This document shows, piece by piece, positions 8,472-15,916 of a stretch of DNA of 64,000 bases. The stretch lies in the NCBI RefSeq assembly GCF_001423525.1, contig NZ_LMOI01000002.1, positions 269,638 through 333,637 on the forward strand. The letters run 5' to 3'. Both the position numbers and the translations under genes were made by a program. Under the pieces are notes generated by a model. That model did not search any database and was not told the DNA's origin. It saw only the letters and a list, made by a program, of their open reading frames with translations. This DNA is from Arthrobacter sp. Leaf137 (lineage in GTDB: Bacteria; Actinomycetota; Actinomycetes; Actinomycetales; Micrococcaceae). The first letter of the stretch is position 1. Each line of letters starts with the position of its first letter.

Positions 8472-8547
8472 TGGTGGCTCCGACCGGCGTCGATCCGGTG
8501 ACCTTTCGATTTTCAGTCGAACGCTCTACCAACTGAGCTACAGAGCC
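8472..8547 (-). tRNA. tRNA-Phe (GAA)
   Basis: The minus strand reads GGCTCTGTAGCTCAGTTGG, then anticodon arm TTCGA-CTGAAAA-TCGAA with anticodon GAA, a T arm with GGATCGACGCC, and acceptor CGGAGCC with discriminator A. The acceptor stem is fully paired apart from one T-G. CCA is encoded (8472-8474). It is the last of three tRNAs on the minus strand. Confidence 0.95.
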
Positions 8548-8595
8548 TAGGTGACATGTCACCATGACCGCCGAAATCTCTTCCGACAACCAGAG

Positions 8596-8669
8596 CGACC
8601 CTGACGGGACTTGAACCCGCGACCTCCGCCGTGACAGGGCGGCGCGCTAACCAACTGCGCTACAGGGCC
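8596..8669 (-). tRNA. tRNA-Asp (GTC)
   Basis: The minus strand begins GGCCCTGTAGCGCAGTTGG. The anticodon arm is CCGCC-CTGTCAC-GGCGG with anticodon GTC, the T loop is GGGTTCAAGTCCC, and the acceptor 3' side CAGGGTC is followed by discriminator G, as expected for tRNA-Asp. CCA is not encoded. Confidence 0.95.
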
Positions 8670-8759
8670 TTGCGTTTCTTGCTTCACAGTATCTCTACTG
8701 CTTTTTTCAAGGCTTCCAGCCTACCAGACATTTTTTGTCTGTTTGACCAGTTCCCTGCG

Positions 8760-8832
8760 TACCCCCAACGGGATTCGAACCCGTGCCGCCGCCGTGAAAG
8801 GGCGGTGTCCTAGGCCGCTAGACGATGGGGGC
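8760..8832 (-). tRNA. tRNA-Glu (TTC)
   Basis: The minus strand begins GCCCCCATCGTCTAGCGG. The anticodon arm CCGCC-CTTTCAC-GGCGG gives anticodon TTC, the T arm is CGGGTTCGAATCCCG, and the acceptor ends TGGGGGT plus discriminator A. The first acceptor pair is G-T. It is the promoter-proximal member of the Glu-Asp-Phe run; CCA is not encoded. Confidence 0.95.
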
Positions 8833-8996
8833 CAGAACCCGTTCGGAACAAAATAAAAGGCGTAAAGCGAGGCTTTCCGTCTTTGTCCTTTGCGTTTCTC
8901 CGAACTGGACTCAACAACTATAGGGCCTACTCTGCGATTATCCAAAATCGGGCAAAAACCCGTGCCTGAACAGGAAGAACGGGCGAAGATGGATTG

Positions 8997-10031
8997 ATGG
9001 ATGCCGTCGCAGCGCTCACCGAGATTGCCTTCTGGCTGGAGCGCGGACGCGCTGCCACCTTCAAAGTCCAGGCGTTCCGGAAGGCCGCCGCCGCCATCAG
9101 CGCCCTGCCACCGGACGAAGTGGCCGCGCGGGCGCGGAACGGCCGGCTGAAGTCAATGAAGGGCATCGGCGACCGGACTTTCCAAGTGATCCAGCAGGCG
9201 GTGGACGGATCCGTCCCGGACTACCTCGCTGACCTCCGCGAGAAAGGCGCGCAGCCACTGGCCGCCGGCGGAACCACAGTCCGAAACGCCCTGCGCGGCG
9301 ACCTGCACAGCCACAGCGAATGGTCCGACGGCGGCTCCCCCATCGAGGTGATGGTCGCCGCCGCGGAAGTACTTGGGCGGGAGTACCTGGCCCTGACCGA
9401 CCACTCCCCCAACCTGACCATCGCCAACGGCCTCTCCGCCGAACGCCTGGTGAAGCAGCTCGACGTGGTGGCCGCCATCAACAACGGCAGTAAGGACGGC
9501 GGCCCGCACGACGGCACCGTCCGGCTGCTGGCGGGCATCGAAGTGGACATCCTGGAATCCGGTGAGCTGGACCAGGACCCGGAACTGCTGGACCGGCTGG
9601 ACATCGTGGTGGCCAGCGTCCACTCGAAGCTCCGGGCAGACCGTAAAACCATGACCGCGCGGATGCTCGGCGGCATCCTGGCACCGCACACCAACATCCT
9701 GGGCCACTGCACGGGCCGGCTGGTGGAAGGCTCACGCGGAACCCGCCCCCAGTCTGAATTCGATGCCAAGGAAATATTCGCCGCCTGCGCCGAGAACAAT
9801 GTTGCCGTCGAGATCAATTCCCGGCCAGAGCGGCAGGACCCGCCGGATGACCTGGTCAAGCTCGCCTTGGAGGCAGGCTGCCTGTTCTCCATCGACAGCG
9901 ACGCCCACGCGCCAGGGCAGCTGGATTTCCTCCAGTACGGGGCCGAGCGGGCTGAACGTAATGACGTGCCGCTGGAGCGGATCATCACCACCTGGCCGGT
10001 GGACAAGCTCCTTGCCTGGGCGGCCACCTAA
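8997..10031 (+). CDS. PHP-domain phosphoesterase with PolX-like N-terminal domain
   Basis: A 344-residue protein. Residues about 1-85 form a helical domain with a helix-hairpin-helix motif (KSMKGIGDRTFQVIQ), as in the N-terminal part of family X DNA polymerases. Residues about 98-340 are a PHP domain: GDLHSHSEWSDG holds the first metal-binding His pair, LALTDHSPNL the second site, GIEVDIL the Glu site, HSKLR and NILGHCTGR further His ligands, and FSIDSDAH the C-terminal Asp/His. This matches the exonuclease/phosphatase part of bacterial PolX, but the nucleotidyl-transferase palm is absent. A role in DNA end processing or phosphomonoester hydrolysis is plausible. An in-frame TTG directly precedes the ATG. 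Confidence 0.8.
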   Translation: MDAVAALTEIAFWLERGRAATFKVQAFRKAAAAISALPPDEVAARARNGRLKSMKGIGDRTFQVIQQAVDGSVPDYLADLREKGAQPLAAGGTTVRNALRGDLHSHSEWSDGGSPIEVMVAAAEVLGREYLALTDHSPNLTIANGLSAERLVKQLDVVAAINNGSKDGGPHDGTVRLLAGIEVDILESGELDQDPELLDRLDIVVASVHSKLRADRKTMTARMLGGILAPHTNILGHCTGRLVEGSRGTRPQSEFDAKEIFAACAENNVAVEINSRPERQDPPDDLVKLALEAGCLFSIDSDAHAPGQLDFLQYGAERAERNDVPLERIITTWPVDKLLAWAAT

Positions 10032-10066
10032 ACCCCATCAGCCAGCGTTTCCGAGGCGGCACGCGT

Positions 10067-10750
10067 CTATTTGACGGCGTCGGCGAGTTGCTGCCGGAAG
10101 TCGGCTTTGGTGGTAAGCGTCAGCTTCTCCCCGTTGAGGAAGAAGGTGGGCGTCCCCTGGACGCCCAGCGCCTCGCCGTCGGCAATGTCGGCCAGGACAC
10201 GCTCCTCGGTTGCCTGGTCAGCCACAGCTGCATCGAACTGCGCCAGGTCCAATCCGAGTTCCTCGGCGTACGTGCGGAACAAGGGCGCCTGGGACTGTTG
10301 CTGCCCGGCCCACTGCGGCTGGGTGTCGAATAACCTGTTGGCCATTTCCCGGTATTTGCCCTGCTGGTTTGCCGCCTCGGCAGCGAGCGCCGCCTGGCCG
10401 GAGTTGGCATGGGCCGACAGCGGGAAATGCCTGTTCACGAAAGTAATCCTGTCGCCAAACTCGGCTTTGAGCTCCTCCACCACTGGATGGATGGACCCGC
10501 AAGCGGGGCATTCGAAATCCAGGAACTCCACCAACTGTGCCTTCTCCACCTCCGGCGTGGTGAGGCGGTAGCTGTTCTCCCGGACGAGCTGTTCCGACCC
10601 GGACGCCGGCGGAGCAGCATTTTGCTCCCTGTTGGCGGCAAACACGGCGTACCAGGCCACTCCACCGATGACGGCGGCTGCCAGCACAATCCAGATCACG
10701 GTCCTGACGAGGCGTGCGGTATCACGGGGTGGGGCAGGGCTTGAGACCAT
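10067..10750 (-). CDS. Membrane-anchored DsbA-like thioredoxin-fold protein
   Basis: A 227-residue protein with one N-terminal membrane segment (about residues 14-37) that anchors it outside the cell membrane. The thioredoxin-fold domain carries Cys81-Pro-Ala-Cys84 in DFECPACGS and the cis-proline stretch LGVQGTPTFFLNGEKL near the C-terminus. It belongs to the DsbA/BdbD-like family that introduces or exchanges disulfides in exported proteins. The chosen ATG has AGGA eight bases upstream; an in-frame ATG three codons earlier is also possible. It is convergent with the PHP gene (35-bp gap) and divergent from the EamA gene. Confidence 0.85.
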   Translation of the reverse strand: MVSSPAPPRDTARLVRTVIWIVLAAAVIGGVAWYAVFAANREQNAAPPASGSEQLVRENSYRLTTPEVEKAQLVEFLDFECPACGSIHPVVEELKAEFGDRITFVNRHFPLSAHANSGQAALAAEAANQQGKYREMANRLFDTQPQWAGQQQSQAPLFRTYAEELGLDLAQFDAAVADQATEERVLADIADGEALGVQGTPTFFLNGEKLTLTTKADFRQQLADAVK

Positions 10751-10876
10751 GTTTCGCATCCTAGCCGAGGCAGGGGGCGGCCCCGTCCCACGGCCAGCTC
10801 CCCTTTGGCAGGAAGTTGGCCAGACGTGGCCGATTTCCGCCAGCCCGGGCACGGCCTGCGCGACTAGATTGGGCTC

Positions 10877-11890
10877 ATGCCTTCCACTACCCCTGTCAGC
10901 AGTCCCGCTTCGGCGTCATCGGCGGCCGCCCCGGTCAAGGCATTGGGGATCGCAGCCATGGCGGTCACCGTGGTCCTGTGGGCTTCGGCGTTCGTGGGGA
11001 TCCGCGCCATCGGACCGCACTTCTCCCCCGGCTCCCTGACGCTGGGCAGGTTGGCGATTGCCGCCGTCGTACTCGCCGTCGTGGCGCTGCCGAAGATACT
11101 GAAGACGCGCCTCGTGCCGCGGGGGCGCGAGTGGTGGCCCATCCTGGCGTACGGGGTGATGTGGTTCGGTGGTTACAACGTTGCGCTGAATGCCGCCGAG
11201 CATGTCCTCGATGCAGGTACCAGCGCCTTGCTCATCAACGTCAACCCCATCCTGGTGGCAATCATGGCCGGCATCTTCCTCAAGGAGGGCTTTCCGCGCT
11301 GGTTGCTCATCGGCAGCACCATCGCCTTTGCGGGCGTCGCCCTCATCGCGCTGGGGTCCGGTGCGCCCGGCCAGCCAGGGGAAAGCGCGACGACGGACAT
11401 GGCCGGCGTGCTGCTCTGCCTCCTTGCCGCGGTGCTCGCCGCAGTCAGCGTCATCGTCCAGAAGCCGGTGCTGCGGAAGTTTCCAGCGGCCCAAGCCACG
11501 TGGTTCGGCATCCTGGTAGGCGCGGCATGTTGCCTCCCCTTCGCCGGGCAGCTGGTGTCCGAGGTGCAGACAGCACCGCCCGCCGCCACCGCAGGGCTGG
11601 TTTACCTGGGGATCTTTCCCACGGCAATCGCCTTCACCACGTGGGCCTATGCGCTGTCGCTGGTGGATGCCGGAAAGCTGGCGGCCACCACCTACCTGGT
11701 CCCCGGAACTACGGTGCTGATTTCATGGCTCCTGCTGGGTGAGATCCCCACAGCCTGGGGCCTGGTAGGCGGGCTGGTGTGCCTGGTGGGCGTCAGCCTG
11801 ACGCGCCGCCGGACCCGCACCCGCCGTGGCGCTGCCGGCGGCGCTGCCAGGGGGCGTTCCCGCGCGGAACCCGGCCGTCCCGGAGGCTAA
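10877..11890 (+). CDS. EamA/DMT-family metabolite exporter
   Basis: A 337-residue integral membrane protein with about ten hydrophobic segments arranged as two EamA repeats (about residues 17-150 and 170-310). Hallmarks are TVVLWASAFVGIRAIGP at the start of repeat one, and YLGIFPTAIAFTTWAYAL with LVPGTTVLISWLLLGE in repeat two. DMT-family members export amino acids, nucleosides or other small metabolites; the substrate cannot be inferred. The Arg-rich C-terminal tail (RRRTRTRRGAAGG) is probably cytoplasmic. The start at 10877 is the first ATG, and the next gene begins 19 bp after the stop. Confidence 0.85.
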   Translation: MPSTTPVSSPASASSAAAPVKALGIAAMAVTVVLWASAFVGIRAIGPHFSPGSLTLGRLAIAAVVLAVVALPKILKTRLVPRGREWWPILAYGVMWFGGYNVALNAAEHVLDAGTSALLINVNPILVAIMAGIFLKEGFPRWLLIGSTIAFAGVALIALGSGAPGQPGESATTDMAGVLLCLLAAVLAAVSVIVQKPVLRKFPAAQATWFGILVGAACCLPFAGQLVSEVQTAPPAATAGLVYLGIFPTAIAFTTWAYALSLVDAGKLAATTYLVPGTTVLISWLLLGEIPTAWGLVGGLVCLVGVSLTRRRTRTRRGAAGGAARGRSRAEPGRPGG

Positions 11891-11909
11891 TCGGGACTAA
11901 AGTCGAGGT

Positions 11910-12338
11910 ATGCCTGCAAGCCTTCCGCCCGGCCTCCCCATCATCCCGGAGGGCCCGCATGAACCGCGGGGTTTCACCATGTCCCCGGACGAGTTCGAGG
12001 CCGCCGTCTCCGATGCCCTGGACAGCATTCCAACGAAGCTGGCGCGGGCCATGGACAATGTGGCCGTCTTCATTGAAGACGACTACGAACCGCGCCCGGG
12101 AGACGACCCGGACACCGTGCTGCTGGGCCTGTACGAGGGCGTCCCCCTGACGGAACGGGATTCCTGGTGGGACGCCGGATCACTGCCCGACCGGATCACG
12201 ATATTCCGTGAACCCATCCTCGACATCTGTGATTCGCGGGAGGACGTCATCCACGAGGTGGCAGTGACGGTGGTCCACGAGATTGCGCACCATTTTGGCA
12301 TTTCGGACGACCGGCTGCACGAGCTCGGCTGGGGCTAG
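11910..12338 (+). CDS. Small zincin metallopeptidase (MMP1-like / DUF1025 family)
   Basis: A 142-residue protein with a zinc-protease motif HEIAHHFG at residues 123-130, followed by a downstream Asp-Asp and HELGW that probably completes the metal site. The N-terminal half (MSPDEFEAAVSDALDSIPTKLARAMDNVAV) is the typical opening of the actinobacterial metallopeptidase family of this size. An internal ATG at 11979 is a possible shorter start, because the first 23 residues are proline-rich and may not be translated. No signal peptide is seen, so the protein is likely cytoplasmic. The physiological substrate is unknown. Confidence 0.8.
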   Translation: MPASLPPGLPIIPEGPHEPRGFTMSPDEFEAAVSDALDSIPTKLARAMDNVAVFIEDDYEPRPGDDPDTVLLGLYEGVPLTERDSWWDAGSLPDRITIFREPILDICDSREDVIHEVAVTVVHEIAHHFGISDDRLHELGWG

Positions 12339-12348
12339 CCTTGTAGGC

Positions 12349-13269
12349 ATGGGACACGACCACAGCCACACGCACGGAATTACCGCCACCGGGCGGCACC
12401 GCAAACGGCTGGTGGCCGTCCTGGCGATCACGCTGAGCGTGGTGCTGGTACAGGTGGTGGGCGCAATCCTGTCCGGGTCGCTGGCCCTGCTGGCGGACGC
12501 CGGCCACATGCTGTCCGATGCCGCGGGCGTCACGATCGCCCTCCTGGCCGCCTGGATAGCCGGCAGGCCCGCCAGCGACCAGCGGACCTACGGATACCAG
12601 CGCGCCGAGGTCCTGGCCGCCCTGGCCAACGCGCTGATCCTGATCGTCATCTCCGTGGTGATCTTCACCGAGGCCATCCGGAGGATCGGATCCGTGCCTG
12701 AAGTCCACACCGATATCATGCTCTTCGCCGCCATCCTCGGCGCCGTGGCCAACCTGGTCTCGCTGCTGATTCTCCGCGGCGCCCATCAGGAAAGCCTCAA
12801 CGTTCGCGGCGCCTACCTGGAAGTCCTGGGGGACTTGCTGGGCTCCTTCGCGGTGATCATTGCGGCCGTGGTCATCATGTTCACCGGCTACCAGGCGGCG
12901 GATACGATCGCCTCGGTCATCATCGCCCTGATGATCCTGCCGCGGGCCTGGAGCCTGCTGCGGGACGTGGTGGACGTGCTGCTGGAGGCCAGCCCCAAGG
13001 GCGTGGAAGTACAGATGATCCGCGAACACATCCTTTCCGTGGACGGCGTCACTGACGTGCACGACATCCACATTTGGACCATCACCTCCGGAGTGCCGGT
13101 CTTTTCGGCCCATGTGGTGGTGGAGGACGGCGTCCTCAATGCCCGGGGCGCAGACCAGCTGCTGGACAAGCTTGTCACCTGCCTGGGATCACACTTTGAC
13201 ACCGACCATTGCACCTTCCAGCTTGAGCCGGCCAGCCACTCCGAACACGAGGAACGCCAGCACGCCTGA
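12349..13269 (+). CDS. Cation diffusion facilitator (Zn/Co/Cd efflux)
   Basis: A 306-residue CDF transporter. It opens with a His-rich MGHDHSHTHG, followed by six membrane segments up to about residue 205. The CDF metal-site signature is clear in TM2 (LLADAGHMLSDAAGV) and TM5 (the LGDLLGSFAVIIAA region). The cytoplasmic C-terminal domain contains VHDIHIWTI and HVVVE, which mediate dimerisation and metal sensing. The family exchanges Zn2+ or related divalent cations for protons. The ATG at 12349 with TAGG upstream is preferred to an upstream start that would overlap the metallopeptidase gene. Confidence 0.92.
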   Translation: MGHDHSHTHGITATGRHRKRLVAVLAITLSVVLVQVVGAILSGSLALLADAGHMLSDAAGVTIALLAAWIAGRPASDQRTYGYQRAEVLAALANALILIVISVVIFTEAIRRIGSVPEVHTDIMLFAAILGAVANLVSLLILRGAHQESLNVRGAYLEVLGDLLGSFAVIIAAVVIMFTGYQAADTIASVIIALMILPRAWSLLRDVVDVLLEASPKGVEVQMIREHILSVDGVTDVHDIHIWTITSGVPVFSAHVVVEDGVLNARGADQLLDKLVTCLGSHFDTDHCTFQLEPASHSEHEERQHA

Positions 13270-13351
13270 CAACACGCCGCACAGCCTGCTGTTGTAAAGA
13301 CACTGCTGTGATTAGTGTTATTGATGTGACAGCTGTTGCGTCTGTGCAACG

Positions 13352-13444
13352 GGTGACGTAACCTCGGACTGCTGGCGAGCAGCCGAGGCGTACCTCCGTG
13401 TCACCACCAGGACCTCACTCCCAGCCCAACCCGCTGCGAGGTCC
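13352..13444 (+). ncRNA. Structured 5' leader of the NlpC/P60 gene, possible riboregulator
   Basis: Three nested or adjacent helices are visible. An outer stem GGTGAC (13352-13357)/GTCACC (13400-13405) encloses a strong hairpin CCTCGG-A-CTGCT / AGCAG-CCGAGG (13362-13373 and 13378-13388, GGCG loop). A third stem GGACCTC (13410-13416)/GAGGTCC (13438-13444) sequesters the likely Shine-Dalgarno GAGG at 13438-13441, nine bases before the ATG. I could not match it to the c-di-AMP (ydaO) consensus that often precedes actinobacterial wall hydrolases. Confidence 0.5.
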
Positions 13445-13450
13445 CAGTCC

Positions 13451-15004
13451 ATGTCGAGGTTTCTGCCTACATCGCTTCTGCCCGGGCTTCGGGCTGCATC
13501 CGGCCGGAAAGCGGCAGCGCTGTGCGCCGCCGTCGTACTTCTCGGATCCGGAGGGCTGCCCGCAGCGGCGGCCCCCGGCCCGCACCTTCCCGCCGCGCCG
13601 GCTCCGGCGGCGCCCGCCCTTCCCTCCCCTGGGGACATTGCGGCGGCGAAGGCCAGCGAAGCGGCAACAGCTGACCAGGTCGCCGCGATCGAACGCATCC
13701 TTGGGGATGCCTCGGACGCCCAGCAGGCGGCTTTCGCCGTGGCAATGCAGGCAAACAACTCCTACAGCGAAGCCCTGGTGGAGCTGCGGCGGCGGTCGGA
13801 GGCCGCGTCCTTGGCCGCCGCCCGGGCAACGGCCGCGCAGGCGGACCAGGACAAGACCCGCAAGCAGGTGGGACAGCTGGCCGGTGACCTCTACCGGAAC
13901 GGCGGCCTGAACCCAACGCTCGGGACCCTGGTCAGCGGCACCGGCGAAAGCCTGCAGCAGGCCGCAACGCTCCAGGCGCTGTCCGCCGGCCGCAGCCGCG
14001 CATTCGAGGCCGCGGACGCTGCCGCCACCGCATCGCAGACCCTGACGGCTGCGGCGGGAGACGCCACAAAGGCAGCGGATGAGGCAGCCCGGACCGCCGA
14101 GGCACGGAAAACCGGCGCCGAGCAGGCCAACGCCGCCCAGGCCGCGGCGGTGGCGGATGCCCGTGCCCGGCGGACCGTCCTGGTTGACCAGCTGGCGCAG
14201 CTGCGCAACACGACAGTGGAGCTCGAATCAGCCCGGGTGGACGGGATCGAACGGCAGCGCGAGGAAGCGCGCCTGGCTGCCGTGACGGCCGCGGCCAACG
14301 CAGCGGTGGCCACAACCAATCCCCAGGGCACCGAAGCAAGGGGTGAAACCGGAGCCAACCAGGGCGGATCACCGGCCGCGCCCGCAGCCGTGGCTCCAGC
14401 TGCCCCGGCACCCGCACCTGTCCCTGCCCCTGCAGCTCCGGCTCCCGCTCCGGCTCCTGCGGCACCGGCACCCGCCCCCGCTCCGGCACCCGCCCCAGCG
14501 CCCGCTCCCGCGCCCGCTCCGGCACCCGCCCCCGCTCCGGCACCCGCCCCAGCGCCCGCTCCCGCGCCCGCTCCCGCGCCCGCTCCGGCACCCGCTCCCG
14601 CGCCCGCTCCGGCTCCCCCAACTTCCGGCGGCGCCACCCTGGAAACGGCCATTTCCGTGGCCCTCAGCAAGGTGGGTTCGCCGTACTTCTACCAGTGGGG
14701 CGGCACGGGACCCACCGGCTTCGATTGCTCGGGGCTCGTGCAGACGGCCTTCGCAGCCGCCGGGAAGTACCTGCCCCGGACCGCCGGCCAGCAGTACGCG
14801 GCTGCTCCCGTCCATGTGCCCCTCTCGCAGGCCCGCCGCGGCGACCTCCTGGTGTGGGGCTCCGGACCGGATTTCTACCATGTGGCCATCTACCTGGGGA
14901 ACGGCCAGGTGGTGCAGGCACTCAACCCGCAGGAGGGCATCGGCGTCACCCAGCTCAGTTCCATGGCCGGGATGCAGCTGCACTCCTACGCGGCGAGGTA
15001 CTGA
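13451..15004 (+). CDS. Secreted NlpC/P60 peptidoglycan endopeptidase with Pro-Ala linker
   Basis: A 517-residue secreted wall hydrolase. A signal peptide covers about residues 1-42 (Arg/Lys region, hydrophobic core, AAAAPGP). Residues about 60-290 are an Ala/Gln/Glu-rich coiled-coil domain, as in RipA/P60-type proteins. A long Pro-Ala linker (about 312-392) leads to the NlpC/P60 domain. The catalytic Cys is Cys426 in FDCSGLV and the His is His477 in YHVAIYLG. Enzymes of this family cleave D-iGlu-diaminoacid bonds in peptidoglycan stem peptides and help separate daughter cells. The leader RNA hairpin that covers the ribosome site suggests post-transcriptional control. Confidence 0.9.
   Translation: MSRFLPTSLLPGLRAASGRKAAALCAAVVLLGSGGLPAAAAPGPHLPAAPAPAAPALPSPGDIAAAKASEAATADQVAAIERILGDASDAQQAAFAVAMQANNSYSEALVELRRRSEAASLAAARATAAQADQDKTRKQVGQLAGDLYRNGGLNPTLGTLVSGTGESLQQAATLQALSAGRSRAFEAADAAATASQTLTAAAGDATKAADEAARTAEARKTGAEQANAAQAAAVADARARRTVLVDQLAQLRNTTVELESARVDGIERQREEARLAAVTAAANAAVATTNPQGTEARGETGANQGGSPAAPAAVAPAAPAPAPVPAPAAPAPAPAPAAPAPAPAPAPAPAPAPAPAPAPAPAPAPAPAPAPAPAPAPAPAPAPAPAPAPPTSGGATLETAISVALSKVGSPYFYQWGGTGPTGFDCSGLVQTAFAAAGKYLPRTAGQQYAAAPVHVPLSQARRGDLLVWGSGPDFYHVAIYLGNGQVVQALNPQEGIGVTQLSSMAGMQLHSYAARY
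14390..14620 (+). repeat. Low-complexity Pro-Ala coding repeat
   Basis: About 230 bp encode an almost pure alternating Pro-Ala tract between the coiled coil and the NlpC/P60 domain. At DNA level it is built of reiterated hexamers such as GCTCCG, GCACCC and GCGCCC, with larger duplicated blocks (for example GCACCCGCCCCAGCGCCCGC occurs twice). It is prone to slippage and likely length-variable between strains. Confidence 0.8.
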
Positions 15005-15034
15005 GCCCCGGCAAACATGCAGAGCATCACCCGG

Positions 15035-15916
15035 TCAGCTGAGGACGTCCTTGGTGGTGAACCGGGCGTAGGCGGACGCACCGAACACGGCTATGTAGCC
15101 AGCCTGCAGCAGCGCGTTGCTGGCGAATGAATCCCAGAGGACCGGCTGCCGGAGCATGTCGCCGAAGCCCAGCCAGTAGTGGCTGAACAGCCACGGGTGC
15201 AGCCACTCCAGCTGCGGCAACTGGTCCGCTATCTGCGACACCACGGAAACCACCACCGTGGCCGCCATGGCCCCTACCGGAACCACCGTCAGCGTGGACA
15301 GGAACAGTCCGATGGCCGACAACCCGGCCAGGGACACGGCCATGTACGCCGCGATCAGCAGCATCCGCACCGCGGCCTCCGGCGGCTGGATCACATCACC
15401 GGACAGCAGGGTGACAGGCCCCACCGGAAACAGCGCAGCCCCGATCGCGGCGCCGGCCAGCGCCACGGTCAGGGGCGCCACGATGCAGAACGCCAGCGCC
15501 GCCGCGTACTTGACCAGCAGCAGCCGCACGCGCCCGGCGGGAGCTACCAGCAGGTACCGCAGCGTGCCCATGTTCGCCTCGCCGGCAATGGTGTCGCCCG
15601 CCACGACGCCAACGGTAAGCGGCAGGAACAGCGGCACGGACACCAGCATGGCGGTGAAGGCGACGAACAGCCCGTTTTGCGTGATGCGGTCCAGGAAGGC
15701 CGGGCCCCGGCCGGAAGGGACGCCGGAGGAGAGCCGCACGGCCACCGCGATCAGGATGGGAATCGCTGCCAGGGCCAGGAGGAGGGCCCACGTGCGCCGG
15801 CGGCCAAACAGGACCTTCAGTTCGGACTGCATCAATGAGAGCCCGGACCAGCGCGGCACGGCCACTTTCTGTGTTCGGGCCGAACCGGGGATGTCCGCCG
15901 GAATACTACTGGGCAA
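15035..15916 (-). CDS. ABC-2 type transporter permease
   Basis: A 293-residue membrane protein with about six hydrophobic segments: an N-terminal cytoplasmic helix (SELKVLFGRRRTW), TM1, a large extracellular loop carrying GRGPAFLDRITQNGLFVAF, then five more segments. It resembles ABC-2/NatB-like permeases. It is the last gene of a three-gene minus-strand operon, and its TTG start overlaps the ATPase stop by 11 bp. An internal ATG at 15832 (MQSELKV) is an alternative start. Together with the adjacent ATPase it should form an exporter; the cargo is unknown. The final residues (FGASAYARFTTKDVLS) end 30 bp before the convergent NlpC gene. Confidence 0.8.
   Translation of the reverse strand: MPSSIPADIPGSARTQKVAVPRWSGLSLMQSELKVLFGRRRTWALLLALAAIPILIAVAVRLSSGVPSGRGPAFLDRITQNGLFVAFTAMLVSVPLFLPLTVGVVAGDTIAGEANMGTLRYLLVAPAGRVRLLLVKYAAALAFCIVAPLTVALAGAAIGAALFPVGPVTLLSGDVIQPPEAAVRMLLIAAYMAVSLAGLSAIGLFLSTLTVVPVGAMAATVVVSVVSQIADQLPQLEWLHPWLFSHYWLGFGDMLRQPVLWDSFASNALLQAGYIAVFGASAYARFTTKDVLS

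Noticed and set aside
8472..8832. tRNA cluster as a mobile-element integration site
   Set aside because: No integrase, direct repeat of a tRNA 3' end or foreign-looking genes are next to it.
13270..13450. ydaO/c-di-AMP riboswitch before the NlpC/P60 gene
   Set aside because: The position is typical, but I could not find the conserved ydaO core, so only a generic structured leader is claimed.
14390..14620. Repeat array resembling a CRISPR or minisatellite
   Set aside because: There are no unique spacers; the repetition is codon-level Pro-Ala inside an intact reading frame.
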